A stretch of DNA of 35,063 nt from Candidatus Yanofskybacteria bacterium RIFCSPLOWO2_02_FULL_45_18 (GCA_001795795.1 MGKV01000001.1:1-35063); one strand, 5' to 3'. Numbered from the stretch's first letter, positions 17,010-26,106 are shown. Numbers and translations are program-made. The notes: generated by a model not told the origin, from the letters alone.

Positions 17010-19400
17010 ATGAATCAAACAGCAAATCTTAAGGTGAAAATCTTTCTTTTGCCATTTTTGGTTTTGCTGTTGTTCTTCGGATTCGCTGCCGAAGGCCGTG
17101 CCGCCAACGGCATAATGGGACGCAGTTTTATGTTGGGCGTGAGCTACTTTGACGGCATGAGCGCCGACAGCGGCGACCTGAACGCTGATTTAGTAAAGTT
17201 AAAGAACGAAGGATTTGAAGCCATAAGAGTGTGGGCTACATGGGTGCATTTTACCGGCAGTCAATTTGTGGATGTATTTGACGCGAATGGCGGTATCAAC
17301 GATGCGGGATTAGCTAACTTGAAGCAGGTTATAACTGCGGCCAAGAATAACGGCATGATCGTGGATGTGACATTTTGTTACTGCGATGAGACACCGTTGA
17401 GGGCAGACAACGCGTATATAGATGGCGTGATAGCGACCGCCGACGCTCTAAAAAATTACAATAACATCTTCTTTGACATAAACAACGAAGGGAACCATGC
17501 CAATGTCAGAAGTGGAAATAATAGTGTGCCAAATTTGACCGCTATTCAACTTAAGAAGATTAGAGACGGAATTGAAACAGTTAACCCAACGCTTCCGGTT
17601 ACTGTTTCATGGGATGAAGATGCAGCCGATGCTTATAGAGCCGTTAACACAGATTTTATAACTACTCATGCGCCTAGTAGGACTGGCGATTCTCAATGGG
17701 CTAATGAAACAGACGATACCTTCAATGCGATAAGCGCGGACGCGGGCCCTGGAGCGGCAGTATTATTTGACGAGCCGAATAGGTGCGGAGGGGAGCCGCC
17801 CTCCTTTCCCCGAGCCGGAAAAATGGAATGTCAGAATTTGTCGGAAGCAAATATATTCATCGATGCCGCCAAGAATGCCAAGTCCGCCGGCGCCGCCGGC
17901 TGGTTTTTGCACAATTGGGCCAGTTATGATTTAAGAGGACAATCTATGTTTGATAATTTTAATAACGTTGAAGAAAAAATCATAGAAGATGCTGAAGAAG
18001 AGCTGAATAATGTTCAATGGGGCGGAAACGAGGAGGATGAAGAAGAGCCGCCGCCTGATGAGAGCGGGGGGGGAGATAATTTCTGCGGTGCGGGGTGGCG
18101 GACGTTAGGCGACAGTTTGACTCCAGGATCGGCCGGTCCTTGTGAGGTTGGGCCATCGCGCGAAGACTGCGTGAATATGCCGACTATGGATGAACGACAA
18201 CGTTGTATGTCCCGGCAGGTAGGCGAGCTTGAATTTAGATGCGGAGAGCAAGCATTGGAATGCTGGATTTTCCCCTTTGGCGTGGGCGATTCAAAGATTA
18301 GCGGAATAGAACGGGAATGCAACGGCTCTCAATATGCCACTACTACGCTAGACGGCGGGGAAAGCCAAAGTTTGGGAGACGTACCCGGCACAATCGGGGT
18401 GAGAGGTCCGGCTAATAAAGCGCGGGCTACTCTATGCGAAAAATGTCCCGATGATGATCCGGATTGCGGAACGACCGAGGAACCGGCTCAAACTTATAAG
18501 GTTTGCAAACAAAATACTTGCACCGTTCAATTGGAGGCGCCGGCGGAGGGGGAAGCAACCTGCGATGATATTCCGGAAAATGCTCCCTGCGAAGCCCAAC
18601 AGGCCCATAATTACTGCGATAGTACCGGCCAATGCCGCGTCGGCTTCAGTAATGAAGCGCAAGAAAGCGACTGCAACGCTTGCCTTAGTTCTGTCAGCGA
18701 TGACTGCAAAGCGCTAGACACTGATACTAACAACGAGTGGAGCGCTGACGAGTGCGCCGCCGAAGGAGCAAAAGACCAATGCCCGACATTGTGTTCCGGT
18801 TATGGCACCGATTCGCCACAGATCGGGCCCGGAAGCGGCCCCGACTTTACGGAAAGCCCGCCCTTGCCGGCCTTACCTCCGGCGGCCAACATCGGGCAAC
18901 TGATTTCCCGCTTATTTACTTGGTCTCTAAGCATTGTCGGCGCCGCCGTATTTTTAATGATATTTTTTGCCGGAGTTTTGCGCATTACCGCCGCCGGAAA
19001 TCCCCAAAAAATAAAACAATCCACGGAATATATTAAAAACGCCATTTCGGGCGCGATACTTCTTTTCTCGGCATACATAATTCTTAATACCATTAATCCC
19101 GATCTAGTAAAGCAAGAGGGTACGCTATTTCCCGGTCTGCAAAATCCAGACGGGACAACAACTACGACGACCACAACACTATCTGGTTTGGGCAAAAAAT
19201 GCGGACCCAACGGAGAATGTCCTAATCCGGAGCAGATGGTTTGCGGCAGTAACGAAATTTGCATTCGTAATGACAGCAATTTAGAAAACGAACCGTGCCT
19301 AGATCCAAGCGATTGCGCTGAAGATCTGGAGTGCTCATCAAGCGGCACAACTCCGGGGAAATGCCAGCCAATCAGCATCGCCCCGCCCGGCCAAGAATAA
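17010..19400 (+). CDS. Exported multidomain protein: GH5-like glycosidase domain, Cys-rich segments, VirB2/TrbC-like two-TM segment, Cys-rich tail
   Basis: Signal peptide; GFEAIRVWATWVHF, NIFFDINNEGNH and AVLFDEPNRCGG (candidate acid/base and nucleophile Glu); two-TM block IGQLISRLFTWSLSIVGAAVFLMIFFAGVLRITAAGNPQKIKQSTEYIKNAISGAILLFSAYIILNTINPDL; Thr8 linker; C-rich tail. Confidence 0.75.
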   Translation: MNQTANLKVKIFLLPFLVLLLFFGFAAEGRAANGIMGRSFMLGVSYFDGMSADSGDLNADLVKLKNEGFEAIRVWATWVHFTGSQFVDVFDANGGINDAGLANLKQVITAAKNNGMIVDVTFCYCDETPLRADNAYIDGVIATADALKNYNNIFFDINNEGNHANVRSGNNSVPNLTAIQLKKIRDGIETVNPTLPVTVSWDEDAADAYRAVNTDFITTHAPSRTGDSQWANETDDTFNAISADAGPGAAVLFDEPNRCGGEPPSFPRAGKMECQNLSEANIFIDAAKNAKSAGAAGWFLHNWASYDLRGQSMFDNFNNVEEKIIEDAEEELNNVQWGGNEEDEEEPPPDESGGGDNFCGAGWRTLGDSLTPGSAGPCEVGPSREDCVNMPTMDERQRCMSRQVGELEFRCGEQALECWIFPFGVGDSKISGIERECNGSQYATTTLDGGESQSLGDVPGTIGVRGPANKARATLCEKCPDDDPDCGTTEEPAQTYKVCKQNTCTVQLEAPAEGEATCDDIPENAPCEAQQAHNYCDSTGQCRVGFSNEAQESDCNACLSSVSDDCKALDTDTNNEWSADECAAEGAKDQCPTLCSGYGTDSPQIGPGSGPDFTESPPLPALPPAANIGQLISRLFTWSLSIVGAAVFLMIFFAGVLRITAAGNPQKIKQSTEYIKNAISGAILLFSAYIILNTINPDLVKQEGTLFPGLQNPDGTTTTTTTTLSGLGKKCGPNGECPNPEQMVCGSNEICIRNDSNLENEPCLDPSDCAEDLECSSSGTTPGKCQPISIAPPGQE

Positions 19401-19637
19401 TTATGCGCGAGAGAAATCACCCAGCCACCGCAACTGCCCCAAATCAAATGCATTGCCGGCAGTGAAAATGATATTTTATGCACCGCGACTCTTGAATGTT
19501 TATCATTGCCCGCAAACTCTCAATGCGAACGGGTTAATATAAGCGAATGTTCTCCGTGATTTACTATTTGACAAAACAACATAATATGTTACCATATTGC
19601 CAACTTAGTTCCTGAACAATCAGAATGCGGAGGCAAT

Positions 19638-20153
19638 ATGGTTTTTTCTTTTTGGCTTAAGTTCGGACTGGCGGGACTGGTTTTGACGTTACTTCTGACC
19701 CTCCTGACCAAAAACGAAGCGGTTCTTGTGTTGGGGCTGTTTGTTTCGGCCATTTGCGGCTGGCTGGCTCTCTGGTTTGACGGTATGGGCGAACCGCTAA
19801 AATTTGCCGAAAGTTTTGACGGATATTGGCCTAATCTTCCTGTAGCAATGGGTTTGTCCTGCCTGGCGGCCGGTTCGCTATTGTTGGTTTCCGTTTGCAG
19901 AATAAGGTCACTAGCGCCGCAAACAAAACAGTTGCTGGCCAAATACAACAGCCCGAACTCCGGCAGTTACCGTCCCAATTGGCGTTTCTCATCCAAGCAT
20001 AGCTGGCTAAAAGCGCGGCTAAAAGAATTTCTTAAGCATCTTTTCTACGATGGCTTCAGTTTTCTTTTTTACGGTTTGCTGTTCTTCTTTGCCAGCAAAA
20101 CCATCGGCCGTCTTGGGCCGGTTAAAAGACTCATCGCAAAATTAAGGAGATAG
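19638..20153 (+). CDS. Hypothetical membrane protein, first gene of a three-gene operon
   Basis: Multiple hydrophobic helices; 2-nt gap to the next gene. Confidence 0.7.
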   Translation: MVFSFWLKFGLAGLVLTLLLTLLTKNEAVLVLGLFVSAICGWLALWFDGMGEPLKFAESFDGYWPNLPVAMGLSCLAAGSLLLVSVCRIRSLAPQTKQLLAKYNSPNSGSYRPNWRFSSKHSWLKARLKEFLKHLFYDGFSFLFYGLLFFFASKTIGRLGPVKRLIAKLRR

Positions 20154-20155
20154 TT

Positions 20156-21226
20156 ATGCAAGCTATCAGAAACACTGTCCGGCTTTTGTGCGCCGCGGTA
20201 TTCCTTTTTGGAATCGTGGCGGTTGGTTTCCGCTATACGACTTTCCCTAACATTTTCCTGATTTGGAGCGGGTCGGCAATTGTATTGATTTGCGACGCGG
20301 CGCGGACTTTCTTCCCCAAATCCCTAATCTCCAAATTCACTTACTTCATGGCCATAGTCGGGCTGATTTATTCAGCCGGACGGTGGAGCTGGGAATTCCT
20401 GCAGGAATACCGGCCTTACACGGCGCAACTGCTGGAAGAAAAAAGCAAAGCCAGCGATATTGACTTCTACCGGAAAAACAAACCGGCAATGGATCCGGCT
20501 TTTTCAGAAATATTTGAAAAACATCAGCAACGGATGACGCCAATCCAAACAAACGAAATCAATAAAAAATTACTGGACATGGAGAAGAAAAAAGCGGCCG
20601 GAATGACTGAAGAAGAATTTCGAAAAGAACGGGAACAGATCGCGCTCACCGCGCATCAGATGAATGAGGACAACAAAGTCGCAAACAACTTATTGCATAA
20701 CGGTAAAAAACTAGTGGAACCGCCGCCGCAACCGCGAAAACAACTCACAAAGATACTCCTCGAATCACCATCCCTCAAGAACGCGCCTTCACCGCCCGTT
20801 AACAAATCCGAACCGACGCCAATCTTTAATCCCAAGCCAGTGGAAAAAACGGAAGCCGTCATCTATCTTCCGGACAGCTACGGCGGGAACTCAACTTCCT
20901 TTGAAATATCCGGAGGCAAAGAATATGTTTTTTGCGCCGACGGAACGTTTCACTGGTCTGACAGTTCACTTGAACCGCAAAGAAACGCGGGGCCTATCGG
21001 GTCAAACCGGCCGGCCGGAGAAGGATATCCTTTCCCCGAAGCAAACTTTCTCGCTCTGGTAGCAATTATTGAAGGCCGGCCGGAAGTTGTCGGCAAATGC
21101 CTTCACCACTATTTTGCCGGCGACGATAGCGTGCAATTTGTTCTGAATTTCCCTGAAAATTCGACTAGAAAACTGCAAGGTAAATTCCGGATTACAATCC
21201 GGTCAAAAACAGAAAAGGAGGAATAA
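20156..21226 (+). CDS. Membrane-anchored protein with C-terminal LecA/PA-IL-like beta domain (tentative)
   Basis: N-terminal TM helices; Glu/Lys-rich middle; C-terminal FCADGTFHWSDSSLEPQRNAGPIGSN...YPFPEANFLALVAIIEGRPEVVGKCLHHYFAGDDSVQFVLNFPENSTRKLQGKFRITI resembles the LecA layout. Confidence 0.65.
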   Translation: MQAIRNTVRLLCAAVFLFGIVAVGFRYTTFPNIFLIWSGSAIVLICDAARTFFPKSLISKFTYFMAIVGLIYSAGRWSWEFLQEYRPYTAQLLEEKSKASDIDFYRKNKPAMDPAFSEIFEKHQQRMTPIQTNEINKKLLDMEKKKAAGMTEEEFRKEREQIALTAHQMNEDNKVANNLLHNGKKLVEPPPQPRKQLTKILLESPSLKNAPSPPVNKSEPTPIFNPKPVEKTEAVIYLPDSYGGNSTSFEISGGKEYVFCADGTFHWSDSSLEPQRNAGPIGSNRPAGEGYPFPEANFLALVAIIEGRPEVVGKCLHHYFAGDDSVQFVLNFPENSTRKLQGKFRITIRSKTEKEE

Positions 21227-21906
21227 TGTTAAAAAAAATAATTCTGATAGTCGTGGCGGTTATCCTACCGATATCAGCTGTTGCCTATGACCTTACCAAA
21301 TTAGACGGAATAGATTTTTTAAAGAAAACAAGAAACGACATCAATAAGTACACGGTTGAGATTGTAACGCCTCAAAATATCAACCAAAAAAGTGCGTACG
21401 GGCAAAGTTATCGTAGTTACGGGCAAATTGCCGGCACCTCACCGTCCAAGACCGAAATTCTGAACGAGGAACTGATTCAGGCAATTTCGCAAAGCAACTG
21501 CTGTCTCGTGTTGATTGAAAAGAAGCACGAACCGGATATGCGGCTCATTGCAATCATTGACATTGAGACCGACATCAACAAAAAAACATCCAGCGGAGAT
21601 AACATATTCTCGCTTTTGGGCGAAGAAATCTCCCGTAAAAAAAAGTTTTATATGGGTTACCGCATTGCCCGCGGAATACGGAACATCAGGCAGGAAAAAA
21701 CCACGGTTGATATTACGATAACAATAACTTTAAAACTCGTGGATTCCGGAAGCGGGGCAATGGTAAAAAGCTCCGCAGGAAAGAGTATTGCCAGTATAAC
21801 TTTACAAAGCAGGAACAACTGGCTCGGCAAGTCCTCTTCCGCAACAGACGGAAACTTAAGACCAATTATCGTCGCCGCCACTCAAGACGCGCTTAACAAT
21901 TTCTAA
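21226..21906 (+). CDS. Exported protein with possible CsgG-like fold
   Basis: Signal peptide; LIQAISQSNCCLVLIEKKHEPDMRLIAIIDIE...YRIARGIRNIRQEKTTVDITITITLKLVDSGSGAMVKSSAGKSIAS; start overlaps the previous stop (TAATG). Confidence 0.65.
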   Translation: MLKKIILIVVAVILPISAVAYDLTKLDGIDFLKKTRNDINKYTVEIVTPQNINQKSAYGQSYRSYGQIAGTSPSKTEILNEELIQAISQSNCCLVLIEKKHEPDMRLIAIIDIETDINKKTSSGDNIFSLLGEEISRKKKFYMGYRIARGIRNIRQEKTTVDITITITLKLVDSGSGAMVKSSAGKSIASITLQSRNNWLGKSSSATDGNLRPIIVAATQDALNNF

Positions 21907-21908
21907 CC

Positions 21909-21932
21909 CCCTCCCCCAAGGAGGGTTTTTTC
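21909..21932 (+). terminator. Rho-independent terminator
   Basis: CCCTCC-CCCAA-GGAGGG followed by TTTTTTCTT. Confidence 0.8.
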
Positions 21933-21938
21933 TTGCTC

Positions 21939-21964
21939 CCAGCACCAAAAGATATTGGTGCTGG
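21939..21964. repeat. 10-bp perfect hairpin upstream of mnmA
   Basis: CCAGCACCAA-aagata-TTGGTGCTGG; overlaps the track TTG start of the downstream ORF. Confidence 0.9.
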
Positions 21965-22056
21965 ACTGCGAAAATCAGCGCAATGTTGAAACTGTCGTTT
22001 CTATCATTGCGGCGATTTTCTTGCAAAATTCATTTATTGATGCAAAATATCACACT

Positions 22057-23256
22057 ATGCGGGCTAAAATTCTAAAAAAAGTTTATGTGGCTTTAAGCGG
22101 CGGCGTTGACTCTTCCGTTGCCGCAGCGCTTTTGGAAAAGCGCGGATTTAATGTTACAGGGGTTTATATGAAACAATGGACTCCTGAAATTTTAGGACGC
22201 GAATGCCTTTGGAAACGCGACAGAGAAGACGCCTTGCGGGTGGCCGTAAAACTGAACATCCCGCTTCTGACGTGGGATTTTTCAAAAGAATACGAAAAGG
22301 AGGTCGGGAAATATATGATTGACGCTTATCGGCGCGGCATCACCCCCAATCCGGATGTAATGTGCAATAAGGTTATCAAATTCGGGTTGTTTTTTAAGAA
22401 AGCAATGAAAGAAGGCGCGGATTTTATCGCTACTGGGCATTATGCAAGATTGTGGAAGGAACCAGTCCCAAGACTACCGCTCGATTCCCCAGCGAGGAAT
22501 CTCGCTGCTTTTCGTCGGTCGCTCTCTCGCTCTGCTCGAACCATGTCCGCTTCCCTCCTCGAAGCGCGCTTTGTGACCAGTTCCTTCCGCAATAAGTTGA
22601 CCGCCGCGCGAGATAAAAACAAAGACCAGACATATTTTCTGTGGACGCTAAACCAAAAAATTCTCGCAAAAACGCTATTTCCAATAGGGGATTATACCAA
22701 ACTGGAGGTGCGGAAAATGGCTAAAAAATTCGGTCTGCCGACAGCTGATAAAAAAGATAGTCAGGGCGTTTGTTTCATCGGGCCATTGAATATCAAACAA
22801 TTCCTTAAAGAATATATAAAGCCCAAAAAGGGCAAGATAATTCTTATAGATAGCCTCTCGCTTCGCTCGGGACGTTCTAATAACAAAGTTATTGGAACGC
22901 ACGACGGTGTTTATTATTATACTATCGGCCAGAGACACGGATTGGACATCAAACTGGGTGGCGGACCATATTATATCGTAAAAAAAGATGTTAAAAAAAA
23001 TATAATTTATGTCGGCTCGGAAAGCGACCTTCGGGCCTCGCAAGTCCGAATTAAGGATTTGCATTGGCTCAATAAGCCGAAAAAATTCCCCGCATTACTG
23101 GACGTAAAGATCCGCTATCGCACGCCGTCGGATAAAGCCACACTATCAGCCGGCGGCAATCTAAGATTCAAAAAACCCCAGCGCGCCATCACCTCCGGCC
23201 AATCCGCTGTTTTTTACCGTGGCCAAGAATTAATCGGAGGGGGAATTATAAAATAA
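22057..23256 (+). CDS. mnmA: tRNA-specific 2-thiouridylase with two in-frame insertions (track start 21955)
   Basis: KVYVALSGGVDSSVAAALLEKRGFNVTGVYMKQW, NPDVMCNKVIKFG, ATGHYARL, DKNKDQTYFLW, KKDSQGVCFIGP, YTIGQRHGL, VTxGQSAVFY-type C-terminus. Confidence 0.93.
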   Translation: MRAKILKKVYVALSGGVDSSVAAALLEKRGFNVTGVYMKQWTPEILGRECLWKRDREDALRVAVKLNIPLLTWDFSKEYEKEVGKYMIDAYRRGITPNPDVMCNKVIKFGLFFKKAMKEGADFIATGHYARLWKEPVPRLPLDSPARNLAAFRRSLSRSARTMSASLLEARFVTSSFRNKLTAARDKNKDQTYFLWTLNQKILAKTLFPIGDYTKLEVRKMAKKFGLPTADKKDSQGVCFIGPLNIKQFLKEYIKPKKGKIILIDSLSLRSGRSNNKVIGTHDGVYYYTIGQRHGLDIKLGGGPYYIVKKDVKKNIIYVGSESDLRASQVRIKDLHWLNKPKKFPALLDVKIRYRTPSDKATLSAGGNLRFKKPQRAITSGQSAVFYRGQELIGGGIIK

Positions 23257-23279
23257 TAAAAGCCGCTCTGTGGCGGCGA

Positions 23280-23630
23280 CTAGTGGGGAATGGATTCTTT
23301 CACAGCGTGCTTTTTTAAAAGACATCTTTGGGCAATAAGTCCTAATGACATGAAAAACCATTCAGGAAGGTCTTCTGCCAGAATAAAGTCTGATTCAACA
23401 GAAAGCGCAACAAGCTCGTTGACAGTAATTGGCATTCTTTTTTTAAAATCTAATGCCATTGCCCAAACACCATCTCCGTCAATATATGCTTGGGGTTGAT
23501 ATGTGGGACTTGTGAAAACGACGGATTCTCGCTCCTTCTTCAGTATTGTTAAGGCGGTCTTTCCAATATCGCTTTTTAAAAAAACACTTAGTTGATTAGC
23601 AACCTTATCCTCACATTTTTCTTGATACAT
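23280..23630 (-). CDS. Hypothetical protein (revised start; track start 23663)
   Basis: AGGAGAAAATTTA SD before ATG at 23630: MYQEKCEDKVANQLSVFLKSDIGKTALTILKKERESVVF... Confidence 0.55.
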   Translation of the reverse strand: MYQEKCEDKVANQLSVFLKSDIGKTALTILKKERESVVFTSPTYQPQAYIDGDGVWAMALDFKKRMPITVNELVALSVESDFILAEDLPEWFFMSLGLIAQRCLLKKHAVKESIPH

Positions 23631-23684
23631 TAAATTTTCTCCTGATAGAATCTGCGGACACATTATAACCTAAAATCAATTGTG

Positions 23685-25235
23685 TCAATTGCCGAACAGT
23701 CGCAACAAACTTTCACCGGTCATTTCAGGCGGTTTTTTAATACCAAGCAGTTCCAGTATTGTTGGCGCGACATCGGCTAAAAGGGCGCTGGCGTTTTCAG
23801 TGTTGCGGTTTATTTCATCAAAAGTTCTCGGCCGCTCGTAATCTTTGGCAATAAGATAAAGCGGGACCGGATTTTGGTTGTGCTTTGTCTCAATTTCACC
23901 TGATACTTTGTAAATAATGGATTCGGCGTTGCCGTGGTCGGCAGTTATTAAAAGTGCCCCGCCTTTTTCAAGAACTTTATTTTTAATCTCGCCAATAACC
24001 CCATCAATAACCTCCACGCCCTTTTTGACGCTTTCCGCCTTGCCGGCATGGGCAAGCACATCGGCGTTAGCAAAATTAATAACAATAAAATCGTAAAATC
24101 CACGATTCAGTTCCTCAACCACATTTTGTCCTATTTCTACGGTTTTCATCTCCGGATTTTCACTTAGATTTTTAAACGATTGGATAAGCACATTATCCTC
24201 GCCCTCAAAAGGGCCGTTGCGCAGACCATTAAAGAAGTAGGTAACATGGGCGTATTTTTCCGTTTCAGCGATGTGTAACTGTTTTTTGCCGTTTTTGCTA
24301 AGCACTTCCGCAAGACCGTTTATGACTTCGGGCGGAGAAAAAGCAACATGCAGGTTGGCGTTCTCAAGATATTCGGTCATAGAGGCGACAAACAGGCCAT
24401 TCAATTTGGTCCGCTCAAATCCGTTAAAATCTTCTTCAACAAAGGCCCGCGTGATTTGCCGCATACTATCCTCGCGGAAGTTAAAAAAGACAAGCGCGTC
24501 GTTGTCGCGGATAACACCGTCTTTACTTAGCAAAATTGGAGGGACTTTTTTGTCGTCCAGCCCTTGGCCGTAAAATTCGGTTAATTTGGCAAACATATCG
24601 GTTGCAGGTTCACCGGCGCCATTTACAAACAAGCCATACGCTTTAGCGGTAAGACCCCAATTGTTATCACGGTCCATTGCATAATCACGGCCCACTAGTG
24701 TTGAGAGCGTGCCGGTATTTTGAGAAATCTCCAACTGTAATTTCCGCAAAAGGTTAGGCGCTTCTTTAAGGCCAGAGTCCTTGCCGTCAGTAAACAGGTG
24801 CAAACTTACCTTTGGCACATCCTGTGTTTTTGCCATCTTCAAAAGCGCGGTAAGGTGGCCAAAATAGGCGTGGACAGAATTGGAAGTTAACAGGCCGAGT
24901 ATGTGGAGCGCAGAATTATTTTTCTTGGCATGCTCCATAGCGCCAAGCAATGCGGAATTCTGATAAAATTCACCGCTTCCAACGGCTTTATTGATGCGCG
25001 AAAGATATTGGAAAATAACCCGTCCGGCGCCAATAGTCAGATGCCCTACTTCGCTATTGCCAGTTTCGCCCCAATCTAATCCAGCACCCTTGCCGGAAGC
25101 CTGCAATAAAATAAAAGGGTACTGCGTTTGGATAGAATCCAGGTTGGGTGTATTGGCCTCGGCAATGGCATTGCCCAAAGTTTGCCTTGAAAAACCCCAA
25201 CCGTCCAAAATGGCGAGAACGACCGGCTTCATCAT
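23685..25235 (-). CDS. gpmI: 2,3-bisphosphoglycerate-independent phosphoglycerate mutase
   Basis: VVLAILDGWG, GNSEVGHLTIGAGRVIFQ, HLFTDGKDS, GRDYAMDRDNNW, VFFNFREDSMRQITRAF, DHGNAE. Confidence 0.96.
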   Translation of the reverse strand: MMKPVVLAILDGWGFSRQTLGNAIAEANTPNLDSIQTQYPFILLQASGKGAGLDWGETGNSEVGHLTIGAGRVIFQYLSRINKAVGSGEFYQNSALLGAMEHAKKNNSALHILGLLTSNSVHAYFGHLTALLKMAKTQDVPKVSLHLFTDGKDSGLKEAPNLLRKLQLEISQNTGTLSTLVGRDYAMDRDNNWGLTAKAYGLFVNGAGEPATDMFAKLTEFYGQGLDDKKVPPILLSKDGVIRDNDALVFFNFREDSMRQITRAFVEEDFNGFERTKLNGLFVASMTEYLENANLHVAFSPPEVINGLAEVLSKNGKKQLHIAETEKYAHVTYFFNGLRNGPFEGEDNVLIQSFKNLSENPEMKTVEIGQNVVEELNRGFYDFIVINFANADVLAHAGKAESVKKGVEVIDGVIGEIKNKVLEKGGALLITADHGNAESIIYKVSGEIETKHNQNPVPLYLIAKDYERPRTFDEINRNTENASALLADVAPTILELLGIKKPPEMTGESLLRLFGN

Positions 25236-25323
25236 TCTTACATTTTAGCAGTTGCCGAGCGGGATTAAAACTGGACAACTTTTCCATAATATTATAATTT
25301 GCTGACGAGGTCTTTGAAATCAA

Positions 25324-26106
25324 GTGGCCGATAGTCAGAACTCTTCTTTAAAAAAAATAAGGAAGTACTTTGTTCTTGAGAAAAAGTGGGGACTGAAACA
25401 TTTTGTTTTTGGCATTACTAGCTGGCGTGTCTTGCGCTGGCTTGTCTTCATTTTGGTTGTAGCGCCGCTAATTTATTTTTTCAATCAGCGGGTCAACTCA
25501 AGCGTGGACAATTTTATCCACGGAATCACTTTCTCCGCTTCTAATCCAAAAAGAATCCAGTTTCCCTTGATGACCATGAGCATTGAACTGGACAATGCGG
25601 CGGCTGTGGATTTCCGTTATGCCGACCGGGGACACACCACCTACACGCTTATTCTCACAATTGCCGAAAGGGAGTATTGCGATGGCGTTTTTATTTACCG
25701 TAGTGAAACATCTTATTTTCAGAGGATTAAGTTGCTCGTTCTGCCTCACTCGGAAACGGAACGGTTGCTCTTTGGCGGAAAACTTTATTACTTTAGGATA
25801 TACGCGCAAGCACAAATCCCTAAAGGCAAGCTCGTCACAGCCGCCAAACTGCTCAACGAATATCCGCCTGACCTTAAAAGTTTCTGCAATCTCGGCTTAT
25901 CCCACCCGCAAAAAGCAATGCTCCTGCTTCGTTATGTGCCGGGAACAAAATTGCGCGTGAGCATCATGCCCGATATTAAGCCGACTACCGCAAACCATAT
26001 TACCGGACGCGATAAAAACGGAAAAATCGTATTCGTGGTCTATAACAAAATCGAAAGTATTTATAATAAGAACCTTGAGATTATCTTTCCAAAAACCTGT
26101 GAATAG
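25324..26106 (+). CDS. Hypothetical single-TM membrane protein
   Basis: GTG start; hydrophobic helix WRVLRWLVFILVVAPLIYFF; extracytoplasmic beta-rich remainder. Confidence 0.6.
   Translation: MADSQNSSLKKIRKYFVLEKKWGLKHFVFGITSWRVLRWLVFILVVAPLIYFFNQRVNSSVDNFIHGITFSASNPKRIQFPLMTMSIELDNAAAVDFRYADRGHTTYTLILTIAEREYCDGVFIYRSETSYFQRIKLLVLPHSETERLLFGGKLYYFRIYAQAQIPKGKLVTAAKLLNEYPPDLKSFCNLGLSHPQKAMLLLRYVPGTKLRVSIMPDIKPTTANHITGRDKNGKIVFVVYNKIESIYNKNLEIIFPKTCE

Noticed and set aside
18064-18073. G-run in the GH5-pilin gene as a phase-variation tract
   Set aside because: It is a short Gly-codon stretch in a linker and stays in frame; no evidence of length variation is available.
19398-19400. Genome-wide recoding of TAA to explain the readthrough extension
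   Set aside because: Other genes in the window use TAA and TGA as ordinary stops at expected protein ends (e.g. dnaX, rny, DUF192); at most this is a local event.
18800-19483. 227-aa minus-strand ORF with a poly-Val tract
   Set aside because: Poly-Val is the reverse complement of the Thr8 linker codons in the plus-strand gene; an artefact of antisense translation.
21955-22056. N-terminal extension of MnmA in the track (MVLDCENQRN...)
   Set aside because: Conserved MnmA sequence begins around MRAKILKKVYVALSGG (ATG 22057), and the upstream start lies in a hairpin.
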